A stretch of DNA of 64,000 nt. It comes from Hexactinellida sp. DTS-2022 (lineage: Eukaryota; Porifera; Hexactinellida). This document shows, in pieces, positions 1-10,515 of the stretch. The first letter of the stretch is position 1. Each line of letters begins with the position of its first letter. The notes below the pieces were generated by a model. It had not been told where the DNA came from, made no database searches, and saw nothing but the letters and a program-made list of their open reading frames with translations. The stretch covers positions 2,418,001 through 2,482,000 of the forward strand of contig JAPNXP010000013.1 of assembly GCA_028753945.1 (NCBI GenBank), read 5' to 3'. The translations under genes and the position numbers were made by a program.

Positions 1-1640
1 CCCTGTAGTCGAAGTACCTCCATGGCTAGAAGGAATGTCAACGCTGATACTACATCTTTCTTAAATGATTGATCTAATGTGTCTCATTGATGCTTGGACT
101 TTAGAGTTTGATGGCGACCATTGTGTACGACCTGCATCCAGATGGTAGATGAGGAGCATAAACCACTTGAAAACACAAAGATATGCATGTAAGGGAGAGG
201 CTGCTATGATGTTGATGTTGGAAGTTGGTTGGTGAGTTATACCAACACGTTGATGAGAAGGTAATTTCAAAAATTCTTCTTCATTAACCTCATTGAAAAT
301 TTCATGAGCATCTTTGACGAATCTGTTAATGGGGAATCCAGATTCAACCCATTCTAAGATTTTAATTTGGGACTCAGTCGCAGTACATAGATGACATGAA
401 GCACCTCCTGCACCATTCAATAGACCAGCCATCTTAGTATGAAAAAGGGAACGAATTATTTTAACATTAATCTGTCCGCCACCTAGATTAAACCCATCCT
501 CCATGATATGGTCAGTTTCAGGATTTATCAGAGTCTCCATTATTTTATTTGACATTGCCATAATCTTCTTTCAGAGCTATTAAAGCAACTGGTCTGAAAG
601 AGAAAGGCGAATTGGGAAACTTATTGAAGAATATTGGTTATGATTGGTATCTGTGATGGTTAGTGGATAAATCTGGATTTGAATTGATTTGATTGTAGAT
701 GCGGTGAGTACCTGAACCATCCAGTCCATCTGATATTGTGACATTAAGAGGATATTGTGTGTCTGAAATGGGATCTAAATTTTCAAGGGTACGTTGAATG
801 GTGAGAGAAAGAATTGAATGATATGATATAGCTATTCCAACTGAGAAGCCTTCAGGGTTTTGAACTATCCTCATCTCATCTGCTAAGGAGATTTCTCTAC
901 GATTTAGTAAGACTACTTTGTATGGTGGTAATTTAACATTTTCGCCTTTGAAAATCCGCTTTAGCAATGAATATTTAGTTGAACCAATTTCTAAGTTGTC
1001 TAACAAATGGGCTGATTTCGGGATAAAAACTTTAGTGAAACTTTATTGAATGAGCCCTTTTCAATTATTTCTTTACATACTCTTGAGGTATCTCTATCAT
1101 ATGTCTCATTGGAAACCAATTCTAAAGTTAGTGCAACTAGTTTTTTTGGTTCAATTAGTTCTCGTTCGGCTATAAAGTTAATATGTTCCAAAAGTACCTT
1201 AAGTCGTTGCCGTGAAGTTTTAGGTTGCAATCTAAAATATGTTTTTTAGATTCCGTTGCAATGTTTTCGGGAAAAACTTTAAGGCCAGGAAGTGTCACTA
1301 CTGAAAAGCCATCTGAATCTGATCCGGAATAATCTGAAATTCGTTTCTTTCTAGGTTGTTTTACTGGTAAAGGAATAGAATGAAATAGCATATTTTTCCA
1401 AGTTTCTAAATCATTTTTTTTACTGGAGGATTCTCTAGATTTTTCGAGTGAGTACTACTTGTAACGTATTACTTCGCTATCCTCCTCCAAAAGATGGCTC
1501 TTTTCAATTAGAGTTTGCACAGATTTCATGATCCCTCTGTTGTTAGCTATACAAGTATCATACGCGTCTTTATTAGAAATAAATTCACTCATACTGTGAA
1601 ATATGATGAGCTTGTACAAATTATAATAGTTATTATTCAA
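1..1640 (-). pseudogene. Decayed RAG1-like (Transib-type) transposase, truncated by the window edge
   Basis: Broken relative of the intact transposase at 6749-8881, read right to left in several frames. Pieces in order: an N-terminal stretch (1640-1455); a segment at 1230-1045 with SNETYDRDTSRVCKEIIEKG, matching SNETKDVSTANFCKEIISKG of the intact copy; a segment at 1006-640 with the first catalytic Asp in SDGLDGSG; and a segment at 561-61 with GGASCHLC, the zinc-binding CxxC pair, then ASPLHAYLCVFKWFMLL. At 60-1 a shifted frame still reads like the GGTTSTG motif of the intact protein. The catalytic Glu and C-terminal part lie outside the window. Stops and frameshifts at about 1010, 630 and 60 mean it is dead. 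It differs from the 6749-8881 protein at many positions, so it is another family rather than a broken copy of it. Confidence 0.85.
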
Positions 1641-2486
1641 GCAAAATCTATTAATATTATTTTAAATCAATATTCATTAACAATCTGAAGGAAATTAGTA
1701 AATTCAGATGAATGCTTAAAATGGGGAAAATTAAAAAATCGTCCGATATTTTGACCCACTTTACTTTACCTCGAATATATATTTGGCCGCCTTTGTGCGG
1801 GCTTAGAAATAATTTAACTCTAAACCTAGAAAAATAGACAATATAAAAACACAATCAATTCAGTTCGAAATTGTTTGCATTCTAAGATCGGACAGTTGGA
1901 AAATTTGCCACTTCGCAGGAAGTTCTTTATAAAATAGCCCGAAAATACAATTCATAAAAAATAATCACATTATTAGTATCTGTTTGAAAACTAGTTAAAA
2001 TATATCAACAAATGTATAAGAATACACATATATATATGTTTTGAATTACCAAAGAATCAATCATAATTAAATATAGCAACGTTGGCTAACAATAGATGGC
2101 TAACAATAGAACAATAGATTTTCAGAAATACAATTTTCAAATTTTATGCATATTTTTGAGACTTTGTGTAGGCATAATATATTTATCCAAGGGGAAATGA
2201 AATAACATTTTAGACTCGTTCAACATTATAGAATCGAATGTACGCATTTATATTAGCATTTGGCGATGTAAAATTTACCTATTACTCCATAGTTCCACAC
2301 AGTGGGTTTGACCTTGAGATTTCATCTGTCTACAGTCTATATTGACCTAAGATTTATATGGATATAATGAAGGAAATTGTGGATTCCTTTACTTCATATG
2401 GACTCCTCTAATTTACTAAATTTCGGCAATTGGTTCTAGGCAGGCTTCGCTTTAAAGGTTGATTTTCCGAGGGTATTTATCATTCA
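1641..2486. other. AT-rich spacer, nothing recognised
   Basis: No coding potential, inverted repeat or known terminus was recognised. The 5' end of the Transib-type pseudogene element probably lies in the right part, but no CACAGTG-like terminus was identified there. Confidence 0.5.
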
Positions 2487-3672
2487 CTATCGCGCTTGAT
2501 AGTTCGCTTCGCGGCAGAACACCTTTATATACTTCTAACATTGTTATAAAGCGTAAATCGGCCTAGAAAGTCAAATTTCACAATGTCAAAATTTAGTGAT
2601 TGCGTCATCATGCGATAATGAGTAAGCTTGTTGTCAATCTGGTGTGGCCAACGTGTCTAGTGGCGTAAACTTGGGGGATGCCGGAGGTGCATGGCACTCC
2701 CGGCGGAAATCATTGGGGTACCTGGCCTGCCTGGCACCCCCATGATTTCCTGTTGCCTTACCAAGACGTAATACTTGGTAGTGCCGCTGGTGCTTAGATG
2801 TAGCATACCTTAATATAGAAGATAAATCCTAAGGAAATTAATTCTATTTGGATCAAAACATTTTGTTATACATGAAATTAACGCGAATAAATTTATTAAA
2901 AAATATTTATGGTTATTATCTCGTGATTAAATAATATTTATTGTCCCAAATAGGATTCCAATCTACTTGAGAGACATGGCATCCTCTCAACCCAGTTGCA
3001 CATTGGAAATTTTCCTTTCATCGTATAATTTGCTAAATACGTATTATGAAACTACCTCGTCAATAGGGTTTGCTGGTGCTTAAAACTTCTTGTTATTTGA
3101 CTGGGAAGGCGAAGAAGGGGTTGACATTAGTAAGAAATCTACTTAAATAAACAAAAGATCAATTAATGCGATTGATTTGTTTTCAAATGTCAATCATATT
3201 TGTAGTCGGATCCAATTAATATGTTAAATTTTCAGAGTAAGGTTCATGGCTCATTTGACAGTTATTCACGAAAACAAGTTATAATACATTGGTTGTATCC
3301 ACTACCAAATGTCTCTAGTTGGAAGTTGGATTTATGCCATGTTGGCACCCCCATGATCAAACTCGAAGTCTACGCCCCTGAACGTATATGCATCATTAAT
3401 GTGCTGTTCCATTAAATTTTCAAATTTATATCTCTTATAGGGTGCGAATTATGTGCGATTAAGTGAATTTTCAGGATTCTCGAAATGTGACAATGACGTC
3501 ATAACTTGTCGAGGTGTGAGAAATTTAGAGTGGAGACCTCAACTTGCTGGTGGAGCCAAAAATGTCCCCTCCCTTGATGCCAAAAATCACACTTGGCAAA
3601 AGTCCACTTTTTTCAATCGTCTCGTAACATGCAAACAACTATTGTACACAGGTTGTGTTTTAATAGTGTAGA
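2487..3672 (-). mobile_element. Non-autonomous Helitron, copy A
   Basis: On the minus strand it begins TCTACACTATTAAAACAC (plus-strand right end, 3672) and ends with the hairpin GCCGCGAAGCGAACTATC next to 2487. Classic Helitron termini are 5'-TC and a subterminal 3' hairpin followed by CTRR. The terminal CTAG of the other copies is altered here to ATAG. It carries the family-specific TGACGTCA box at 3494-3501. A separate element (2658-3380) is inserted in it. Three related copies lie at 28653, 31209 and 56459. Confidence 0.75.
2658..3380. mobile_element. MITE-like insertion inside Helitron copy A
   Basis: It interrupts the sequence that is continuous in Helitron copies B-D (…CCAACGTGT then CGCATCATTAATG…). 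The ends are imperfect inverted repeats: TAGTGGCGTAAACTT on the left and CAGGGGCGTAGACTT on the reverse complement of the right. The flanks AACGTGTC and AACGTATA look like a decayed 8-bp duplication, which would suit hAT. No coding region was recognised. Confidence 0.55.
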
Positions 3673-4209
3673 TTGGATACAGTAAGCTATAAATGTTAAG
3701 TACAGTCAGATTTAAATGCTTAAATTTCCTATATTGATTAATTATATACAGTAAACGTCCAAAATTTAAAAATCGGCTGCCAAAAAGCAACCGCTCATGG
3801 AATGTCCGTAACCATGGCTGTTTCTTATACAGGACTATTGCTTGGTGTACAGCGATTTTTGAACAATTAACTGTCCTCCTCTCGCACTTTCCATTTTTGA
3901 ATGTACAATAATTTCCGCCCTTAGTGTGGCAATGTAATATATTTCCCCCAAATTTAAATGGAAGACCAGGATTTTATATTATAATAAAGTACAATTTAAA
4001 TAAGGACTATGTATTTATTATGGTAAATATTCGTAAAATATTTGTCTAGAATAGATAATTGATTAAATAATAAAATAATTCCAAAATTTGAATAGACTTA
4101 AACAATTTCCGGGACTGTATAAGATGTACTGAGTAAATATACCTATACACTAACCGGCCAAATGTATTTAAACATCAACTATTGGTATTCATACATTCAA
4201 GCTTTTAGC
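3673..4209. other. Spacer with a Tc1-like TIR fragment
   Basis: At about 4149-4179 CACTAACCGGCCAAATG resembles the terminal repeats at 20343 and 21425-21452, so a fragment of the same family lies here. The rest shows nothing recognisable. Confidence 0.4.
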
Positions 4210-4920
4210 ATGACTGTGAAGTTGGCTTACTATTCGACCAGACTCACTTCAGTCAAATATTTGACTCACTTCTAGTTATCAGATTTGAATAAAATTAGTG
4301 TCATTCGAAGGAGGAGAAACGGAGGTTCTCCTTGATATGATTTATTTTCAATTATTTAAACTTTCAGTTGGTTATTTTTATCATACAAAGCCGCACTGGT
4401 ATCTCCTAAAAAATCACTATCTCAAAATTTAATTACATTTCTGAAAAATTGGCATTATACTTTTCAGAGAAGGAGGTTTATATGATTAAAATATTATTTC
4501 TAAATTCGCCCAAAAATTTGGGAGTTATAAACATTCAAACTTGAATTTGGGAAAATCAGTGGAAGTCGAAAATAGGAAAGTCAACTTATAGGAATATCCA
4601 ATAGTTCAAAGTGTCAATTCCTATCCAATAATAAACTGATTTCTAGTTTATTTTTGAATCATTCGTTAGAGGAGCACGGGGGTTTACCTCCTTGTTATTA
4701 GATTCTCGAATATTCCCTAAATAACAGACAAATCAGTCTTTAGAAAATGGCGTAAATCTGTGTTTTTATGGTGTTCTCTTTTCAAATTTTGAACTCAATT
4801 TCCGAGATCAAATATAAGCAGAATCGTTTAAAACTTTACAGGTACTTTCTCTGATATACAATAATTCATTCTCCCGATAAAAAAACAGGGGTCACTAGTA
4901 ATTTCTTTCAAAATATTTGA
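4210..4920 (+). repeat. Left long TIR arm of copy L
   Basis: Matches the reverse complement of 14128-14735 almost base for base, for example GGGAATATTCGAGAATCTAA in both arms. It is clearly less similar to the arms of copy R. The first bases ATGACTGTGAAG correspond to ACGAGTGTGAAG in copy R. Confidence 0.8.
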
Positions 4921-5351
4921 AATTTCTCGGGACAACAATATCTAATTAATTAAATTTTCAATATTCATACTTCAGTTAGCTTAGCATTAATAACAAGGAT
5001 GCACCTATAGCTCTAAATAGTATTTTCTCACAAGTTTAATTTGCGTCACACATTCATTAGTTTCACTTGCAAATTTAGCTTGCGTATTTAGGCTATTCTT
5101 AGAATACTTTTGCCTCGACTCAAGCTATGGGGAGATTTCGAACTTGACATTAATTGCTTTTTTGATCTTCATCATTCTTTCAAACATTTCCTTGATTCTT
5201 CTTCAATTATTTCTTGAACTTTAGTTCTCTTATACAATTATTTCTTGTTTCATTGGTTCTCATCTACAATTCTTTCTTCATTCATTAGTTCTATCTCAAT
5301 GATTTCTATTGAATTGCGGCGTGTTCGCATCGGATTGCATTGCACCCGCAG

Positions 5352-5466
5352 ATGTCGATCATCTCGGCTTTTATTGCATGTATACTAGCCATTCTACTCG
5401 TCATTGGCGGAATTGAGATTAATCCTGGGCCTATCACCCCAACTCAAAATACTCATCACGAACGAG
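5352..5466 (+). CDS. First exon of copy L ORF, hydrophobic leader with 2A-like NPGP motif
   Basis: The 38 codons from the ATG at 5352 end at a splice donor (CGAG|GTAATT, 5466/5467). The peptide is a hydrophobic run (ACILAILLVIGG) followed directly by IEINPGP. NPGP after D(V/I)ExNPGP is the signature of 2A ribosome-skipping peptides; here the consensus Asp is Gly. Similar hydrophobic-2A leaders are known at the N-terminus of some animal non-LTR retrotransposon ORFs and sea urchin NLR proteins. The next exon appears to start after TTTTTTTAG at about 5523. In copy R the equivalent exon is ruined by a stop and by NPRP, so only copy L keeps it. Confidence 0.5.
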
Positions 5467-5522
5467 GTAATTTTGACTGATGTATGTTATGGATAAGAAT
5501 AACTTTATTGTTATTTTTTTTA

Positions 5523-6423
5523 GAACTACAAGCTGAGATCAAATCTTTTGTCGACTCGACTCCTCTCCACAACACTATCATTCAAACAATTGCTCCAGAC
5601 CCTGTCTGCAAGCTACTGTAAGAACCCTGGTGAGGGATGCTTTGAACGAAGTTAAGCCTTTAGTAAGTCCCCCTAGTTCGTAGGAACATTTTAAAGTGAG
5701 TTATAGTCTTAGTAACTTAACTATTCTGAGCAGAGCATCATTGTTAATTTCCACAATCCTTAAGGAAGTAATTTTAAGTGTAGCTGCGTTCTGAATTATT
5801 TTCGTCATTCGATAACATAGATTACGAAATCTTGAATTGAATGTATTTGACAATAAACTTCTTATTGTATGGGCATCTTCTGCATCCGACCAAGCTGTAT
5901 ATGACCGGTTAAAGATTGATTCTCAAAATACAAATCTTAGTTCTCTGAATAGTGAAGTTCACGACGTGTATTATATGTCAATACAACTGAATGTCAGTTA
6001 TGGGTAGACGGTGCTATATTTTATGGATTAACTTGCCCACAAATCTTTCTGGTTTTTGCAATTCGGGGAAACTTGCTATCTTGATAAATGTTTTGATTGT
6101 ATTCCCACTATAGTAAGTACTTATTGTAAGAGTTTTGTGCAATGTACTCCTTTAGTGGTTTTGTGGTTGTCTGAATTACAGCTTTAATGTAGTTTCTTGT
6201 AACAAATGTTTGGTAAGAATATGTGTTTTTAAGTGGAGATGACTTGAGTCTTTTTATAACTTGGGTAAAGGCGTTGAGAGATGAGTACAATGCTAATAGT
6301 GTTAAGTGCTTAGAAGGTAAGTGTACTGATTTTAGTGTTAGAGCTGAAAGTGAATTTAGTGAACCACTTCCTCGTTCTCACGATGTGCCTAATATTAAAA
6401 CTGACAACTTTGAAACAGAAATG
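5523..6423 (+). pseudogene. 5' part of the copy L transposase, degraded, up to the Transib insertion
   Basis: Aligns in pieces with 43384-42362 of copy R. Compared with copy R, about 120 bases are missing near 5616, and single-base changes break the frame between 5700 and 6100. From about 5950 onward the nucleotide sequence is nearly identical to copy R. The segment 6223-6420 encodes SGDDLSLFITWVKALRDEYN and is cut at 6423 by the Transib-type element; the reading frame resumes at 9507. Function is inferred only from position upstream of the catalytic motifs. Confidence 0.6.
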
Positions 6424-6441
6424 CACAGTGGGTTATTATGG
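6424..6441 (+). repeat. Left TIR of the Transib-type element (RSS-heptamer-like)
   Basis: CACAGTGGGTTATTATGG; the first seven bases equal the consensus V(D)J recombination signal heptamer. No clear nonamer-like A-rich block is found at 12 or 23 bases from it. Confidence 0.95.
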
Positions 6442-6748
6442 CTATTCAGGGGAAATAGGCATTTGCGAGGCAGACAGACCTATCAAATGTATTATTTGCG
6501 TATGGGTTATCAACCCTCTACATTCAATTTACATCACTTAATTTTATGTACCGCTTCAATTTTTTGATTTAATGACGTCATCGTGACATCACATATTTAC
6601 AAAAATATCTATTTAGCTCTATAATGTGTTCCTAAATACTTCGAATGCAATGCATATTATTTTCACTCTATTTAAAACATACTACTTCATGCTTTCACGA
6701 TTCAATATTAACTTTCAAATTTTTATTATTAATATCATAGATACTAAA

Positions 6749-8881
6749 CTAAGGAATATATTTGAAGAGCAATGAATCCAAAAGTTTGTCCTGATCCAGT
6801 GAAGCCACTTTATCTCCTTTGCACTTCTCCTTCCTGATATGCCCTATTTCTCCGCAACGTTTGCACACTAAAACTCTACGGTAACTTGAAAAGAGAGGGT
6901 CACTCTGACTAAGAAGTCTAACAAAAACATCTCTGATGTTTAAGGAAAATGAATTTTTTCTTGAAAGGTGTTCACGATAGCGCCTTATTAGCTTATTACA
7001 AGCTTCTACAGCCTCTTCTGAATATTCTTTCAGTCCATAACCGTCATTGCAATCACGGATTAATTCTGTGGAATGAGCTAAAACCTTATGCAATGAAGGG
7101 GTAATACTTGCCCATGGGAAGGCTGTTAAAATTAGCTCGTAAGTCTGTTTGCAAAGGACATCCATTTCTTCTGTTTCTACCTCCTGGCTACTGTTAAAAA
7201 CTCGTAAGATAACTGATAGATTCATTTGAATGATTGCAATCTGCTCTCTAAAGTCTGCCGGAATTAGACAGAATACCCATGTGATAAAATCATTTTTATT
7301 GGAAAAACATTGCCTAGAAATATTCCCTGTTGAAGTAGTACCGCCTTGAGGTGTTGGCTGATCTATTCGAAGGACAGTTTTTTCAAAGAGAAATTCAGAA
7401 CAAAACTTTTTCGCTGTTTCGATTGGTTTTGAAGTAGGCGACCATACTCTCCTTCCAGACTTTAAATGATAAACAAGGAGCATGAACCAATGGAAGACAC
7501 AAGTATAGCTATGTAAAGGCGACGCCGACAGTATGTTTATATCGGATAGTGGTTCATGAGTGATACCTAACCTATCAGCATGAGGAAGTGATAAATATTC
7601 ATCCGCATCCACGTAATTGAACAGTTCTTTTGCATCTGCTATGTGCCTATTAATAGGGAATCCGGCCCTGACTAATTCTAGATCTTTTAATTCGTGTTTA
7701 TGTGCAGTACATAACTGACACGATGCGCCACCAGCTCCGCTTAGAATACCAGACATCTTCCCATCGAGCATACTACGGCTGATTTTAACACGAACAACAC
7801 CTTCAGGAAACTTTATTCCTTCTTGCTCAATGACTGATACTTCTGGATTAATGAAATTAGTCATAATGAATTTAACGTTCTCATAACATTCTTTCTGGGC
7901 CAATAATACAACTGGTCTTACGCCAAATGAAGAATTAGGTGAGTAGTTTTTCCATATTTGCATGTTACTCGAGTTGTGTATGGATAAAATTTTGAATGCG
8001 AATAAGATAAAAAATTTCGAACTTGGGGTTGGATTGAGTTGGTAATGATTATAAATCTGATGACAACCAGAACCATCGAGGCCGTCAGCAATTTTTACTG
8101 ATAAAGGGAATTCAAAATCAAGGATCGGAGGTAATGTTTGAAATAGACGTAATAAACTCTGGAATAAAATCCTTCTATAAGATAGTGAGATCCCGATAGT
8201 AACATTATGGACATTGTTTACATAGGTTAACTCGTTAACTAGAACGGCATCCTTACGATATTCAGCAAGTTTAGAATAAGATGGAAATATTATGTCCTCT
8301 GATTTACAAATTAACCGAAAAGATGTATATTTTTGCTTACCAATTTCGAGAAGATCAAGCAAGAACGTTGATTTATCTATGGACATAATTTTCGATTTAT
8401 CTGCAAATGTCCCCTTTGAAATGATTTCCTTGCAGAAGTTTGCCGTGCTTACATCCTTAGTCTCGTTAGAAATAAGTTGAAGCGCTTGAGCGGCTATGGT
8501 TTTGGCACTAACATCCTCTTTCTCAGCTATTTGACGGATTAGTTGCAATACTGGCGCTAATCTAGTTCTCAATCCCTTGAGGGTTAACTTTGATAAGTCC
8601 TTTCGTATTTCTGCTGATAAGTCAACGGTAAAGATTGCATTGTCAGCTGAAGGTATTTTCGCAGGTTGTTTAACTCTAGGAGAGTAAAACATCAACTCCT
8701 CCCAGGTGCATAAATTACTTTTCTTTACAAAGCTCTCTCTTCCCGATTTGAGATCGCGAAACTTTCGAGTAATGAAATGAAATTCGCTATCCGGCTGTTG
8801 GAATATGTTAAGTAATTCCTCAGAAGCAGCTCTGATTGATGGTTTAGAGTTTAAAAGTTTAAAAGCCTCTTTGTTATTCAT
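6749..8881 (-). CDS. Intact Transib-type / RAG1-like DDE transposase
   Basis: A 710-residue uninterrupted frame, the usual length for Transib transposases. It would cut and join DNA at the CACAGTG ends in the nucleus. Alignment by eye to the RAG1 core gives catalytic D266 (ADGLDGSG), D373 (SMLDGKMSG) and E626 (EEAVEACNKLIRRYR, like the NESGNKLFRRFR region holding RAG1 E962). The zinc pair C388/C391 (GGASCQLC) matches RAG1 C727/C730, and H598/H603 (HKVLAH) matches RAG1 HKTLAH. GGTTSTGN near 513-520 and LLSQSDPLFSS near 656-666 are Transib-like. A C-terminal zinc knuckle, C673-x2-C676-x4-H681-x5-C687, recalls the CCGHC tail motif described in RAG1-like transposases. There is no RING domain. The start ATG at 8881 gives a natural full length. 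No intron is needed. Active or recently active looks likely. Confidence 0.93.
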   Translation of the reverse strand: MNNKEAFKLLNSKPSIRAASEELLNIFQQPDSEFHFITRKFRDLKSGRESFVKKSNLCTWEELMFYSPRVKQPAKIPSADNAIFTVDLSAEIRKDLSKLTLKGLRTRLAPVLQLIRQIAEKEDVSAKTIAAQALQLISNETKDVSTANFCKEIISKGTFADKSKIMSIDKSTFLLDLLEIGKQKYTSFRLICKSEDIIFPSYSKLAEYRKDAVLVNELTYVNNVHNVTIGISLSYRRILFQSLLRLFQTLPPILDFEFPLSVKIADGLDGSGCHQIYNHYQLNPTPSSKFFILFAFKILSIHNSSNMQIWKNYSPNSSFGVRPVVLLAQKECYENVKFIMTNFINPEVSVIEQEGIKFPEGVVRVKISRSMLDGKMSGILSGAGGASCQLCTAHKHELKDLELVRAGFPINRHIADAKELFNYVDADEYLSLPHADRLGITHEPLSDINILSASPLHSYTCVFHWFMLLVYHLKSGRRVWSPTSKPIETAKKFCSEFLFEKTVLRIDQPTPQGGTTSTGNISRQCFSNKNDFITWVFCLIPADFREQIAIIQMNLSVILRVFNSSQEVETEEMDVLCKQTYELILTAFPWASITPSLHKVLAHSTELIRDCNDGYGLKEYSEEAVEACNKLIRRYREHLSRKNSFSLNIRDVFVRLLSQSDPLFSSYRRVLVCKRCGEIGHIRKEKCKGDKVASLDQDKLLDSLLFKYIP

Positions 8882-9483
8882 TCTATAATATCAACAGTCA
8901 AACAATGTTAAAATTTGATCAATTTTGAATTTTTATATTTTAAACATTTTAAGAAATTTATTAGTGACTTCTAGAAAATTGGGCAGAAGGGCCTCGGGGC
9001 GGCTTGGTGCGGTCCGATAAAATATACCAAATTAAAGTTAAACCAATTAGCTATCATAATAAAAATTAAAAACATCTGCTCACGACTGCTCACCAATATT
9101 TTTCACACTAAATAGGCAAAATAATTGTGTCCGATTATTGTTCAACATCATTGAGAGTACACAGAAAATTTTCAGAGAATTTGCTTACGACTCTCTCTTC
9201 GTATATTTATATACTAGCATAAATGTCAAAGGAATAAGAATATCATATCCGCCTTTACGTTTCTATGTAATTAAATATCAATTTATAAATAGAATCCAAC
9301 AGTTGTGAAACATCAAACTTTCACTATGAAAATTGTTTATCAAGTTAGTAATTAATCAACACACAAGTGAAGAACCTGAAGTACTATGACAATGAAAGTT
9401 GGATTTATAGGTTTTAGACAATGCGGAATAAGAATATAATAATATCAAAGCCATTCAGGAGTTTGAAAAATTACACTAATTCC

Positions 9484-9501
9484 CCATAATAACCCACTGT
9501 G
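9484..9501 (-). repeat. Right TIR of the Transib-type element
   Basis: CCATAATAACCCACTGTG, an exact inverted copy of the left 18 bases. Similarity stops immediately inside. Confidence 0.95.
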
Positions 9502-9506
9502 AAATG

Positions 9507-10394
9507 GTGATAGAGAGTTCTGAGATTGAAGTTCTAACTAATTTGAGTAGTAACTGTGGGGAGTTTTATCTCGAACTGAGTGAGTTGGATAATATTTGTA
9601 TTACCAATTCTACTGGTATAACTTCATTGGTTAGTAATTGGACTAATGTTTTTGCTTAAAAATTTAAAGATTTAGCCCCAATGTGTCTTTTAAAGTTTGT
9701 AAATTATTGGTTGAAGAAACCTGATAGTCGTAAGGTTAATAGTCCTTTCTTCAGAGCTACAGCGTCTTGTAAGTTTGAAAATTGTCGATCTTATATCTTT
9801 TATATTGATGATGCACTAAATTTGGTAGATAATGACATACTTGTCAAAATTTACTCAGAAGGATATTTGTCACTTCAACATACAGATGGGCAGAGTGCAT
9901 TTAGTCGCCATCTATCTTGCAGTGAGCGTAGTAAAATGGGAGAATTATTAGTTAATAATTCGGTTAATAAAATTTATAATAAACAGTTTAATAATTCAAG
10001 TAATCCTGGTCTCTGTTATGGTAATTTTACTTCTCTTAAATCACAAGATTGTTTGCGGAAAGTTAAAGCTGAATTGAAATCTAAGGAGCGATTTTCTAAT
10101 TTATATATGGAAGATATAACAGCAACCCAGCAGTATTTCCGTTATCTACTTCCTGAATCCCTCCTACCAGGCTATGTTCAGTATTTCGTACAGGATCCTT
10201 TCATTATTCATATGTATTCTTATAAGCAGCTGGAAATTCTAAAACTAATGAAAAGTAAAGATATTGTCTTGAATTTAGATGCGACTGGTTCTCTTATTTC
10301 TAAATCCCCTTCCTGTTCTGAGAAAATATATTACTATGCCCTTACAATACAACACCCGGAGTTTTCCACCAGTCCCATCCCATTAGCTAAATAA
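9507..10394 (+). pseudogene. Copy L transposase, central part with first catalytic-type Asp
   Basis: Continues from 6420 after the Transib insertion (VIESSEIEVLANLSSNCGEF…), has a stop at 9658-9660, then a 237-codon frame from 9681. That 237-residue stretch appears identical in copy R. It ends with …LNLDATGSLISK and YYYALTIQHPEFSTSPIPLAK, followed by TAA. The DATGS motif with a following P(I/V)PLAE block is typical of a family of DDE transposases in many invertebrates; the Asp is likely the first catalytic residue. A single-base shift after PLAK moves the frame to ISSDHSP, and the same shift is present in copy R. Confidence 0.6.
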
Positions 10395-10515
10395 TAAGTA
10401 GCGATCATAGCCCACTGAAATCTCACACTTCCTGAATAAATGGTGTTTGAGTGTAAAATTATTTAACACAATGGAGTTAAAAATTAAGAAAGTTGAGATA
10501 GATTTTAGTTGGGCT

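Larger units (their letters stand above)
6424..9501 (-). mobile_element. Complete Transib-type (RAG1-like) transposon with CACAGTG termini
   Basis: 3078 bp with perfect 18-bp terminal inverted repeats CACAGTGGGTTATTATGG (6424-6441 and, inverted, 9484-9501). It is flanked by the 5-bp duplication AAATG (6419-6423 and 9502-9506). Copy R of the host transposon (42361-42373 region) holds the uninterrupted site GAAACAGAAATGGTGATAG, so both the ends and the duplication are proven by an empty site. A 5-bp duplication and a CACWRTG-like end are hallmarks of Transib and RAG-family elements. It carries one gene, a transposase on the minus strand. No Kelch-type RAG2-like frame is present in the 325 bp or 620 bp that remain. 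Confidence 0.95.

Noticed and set aside
6424..6470. A 12/23 recombination-signal nonamer beside the CACAGTG heptamer
   Set aside because: At both spacings the sequence lacks an A-rich nonamer resembling ACAAAAACC, so only the heptamer similarity is claimed.
6424..9501. A RAG2-like (Kelch) partner gene next to the RAG1-like transposase
   Set aside because: The 325 bp and 620 bp of non-coding sequence in the element hold no long frame on either strand, so a ProtoRAG two-gene plan is not supported.
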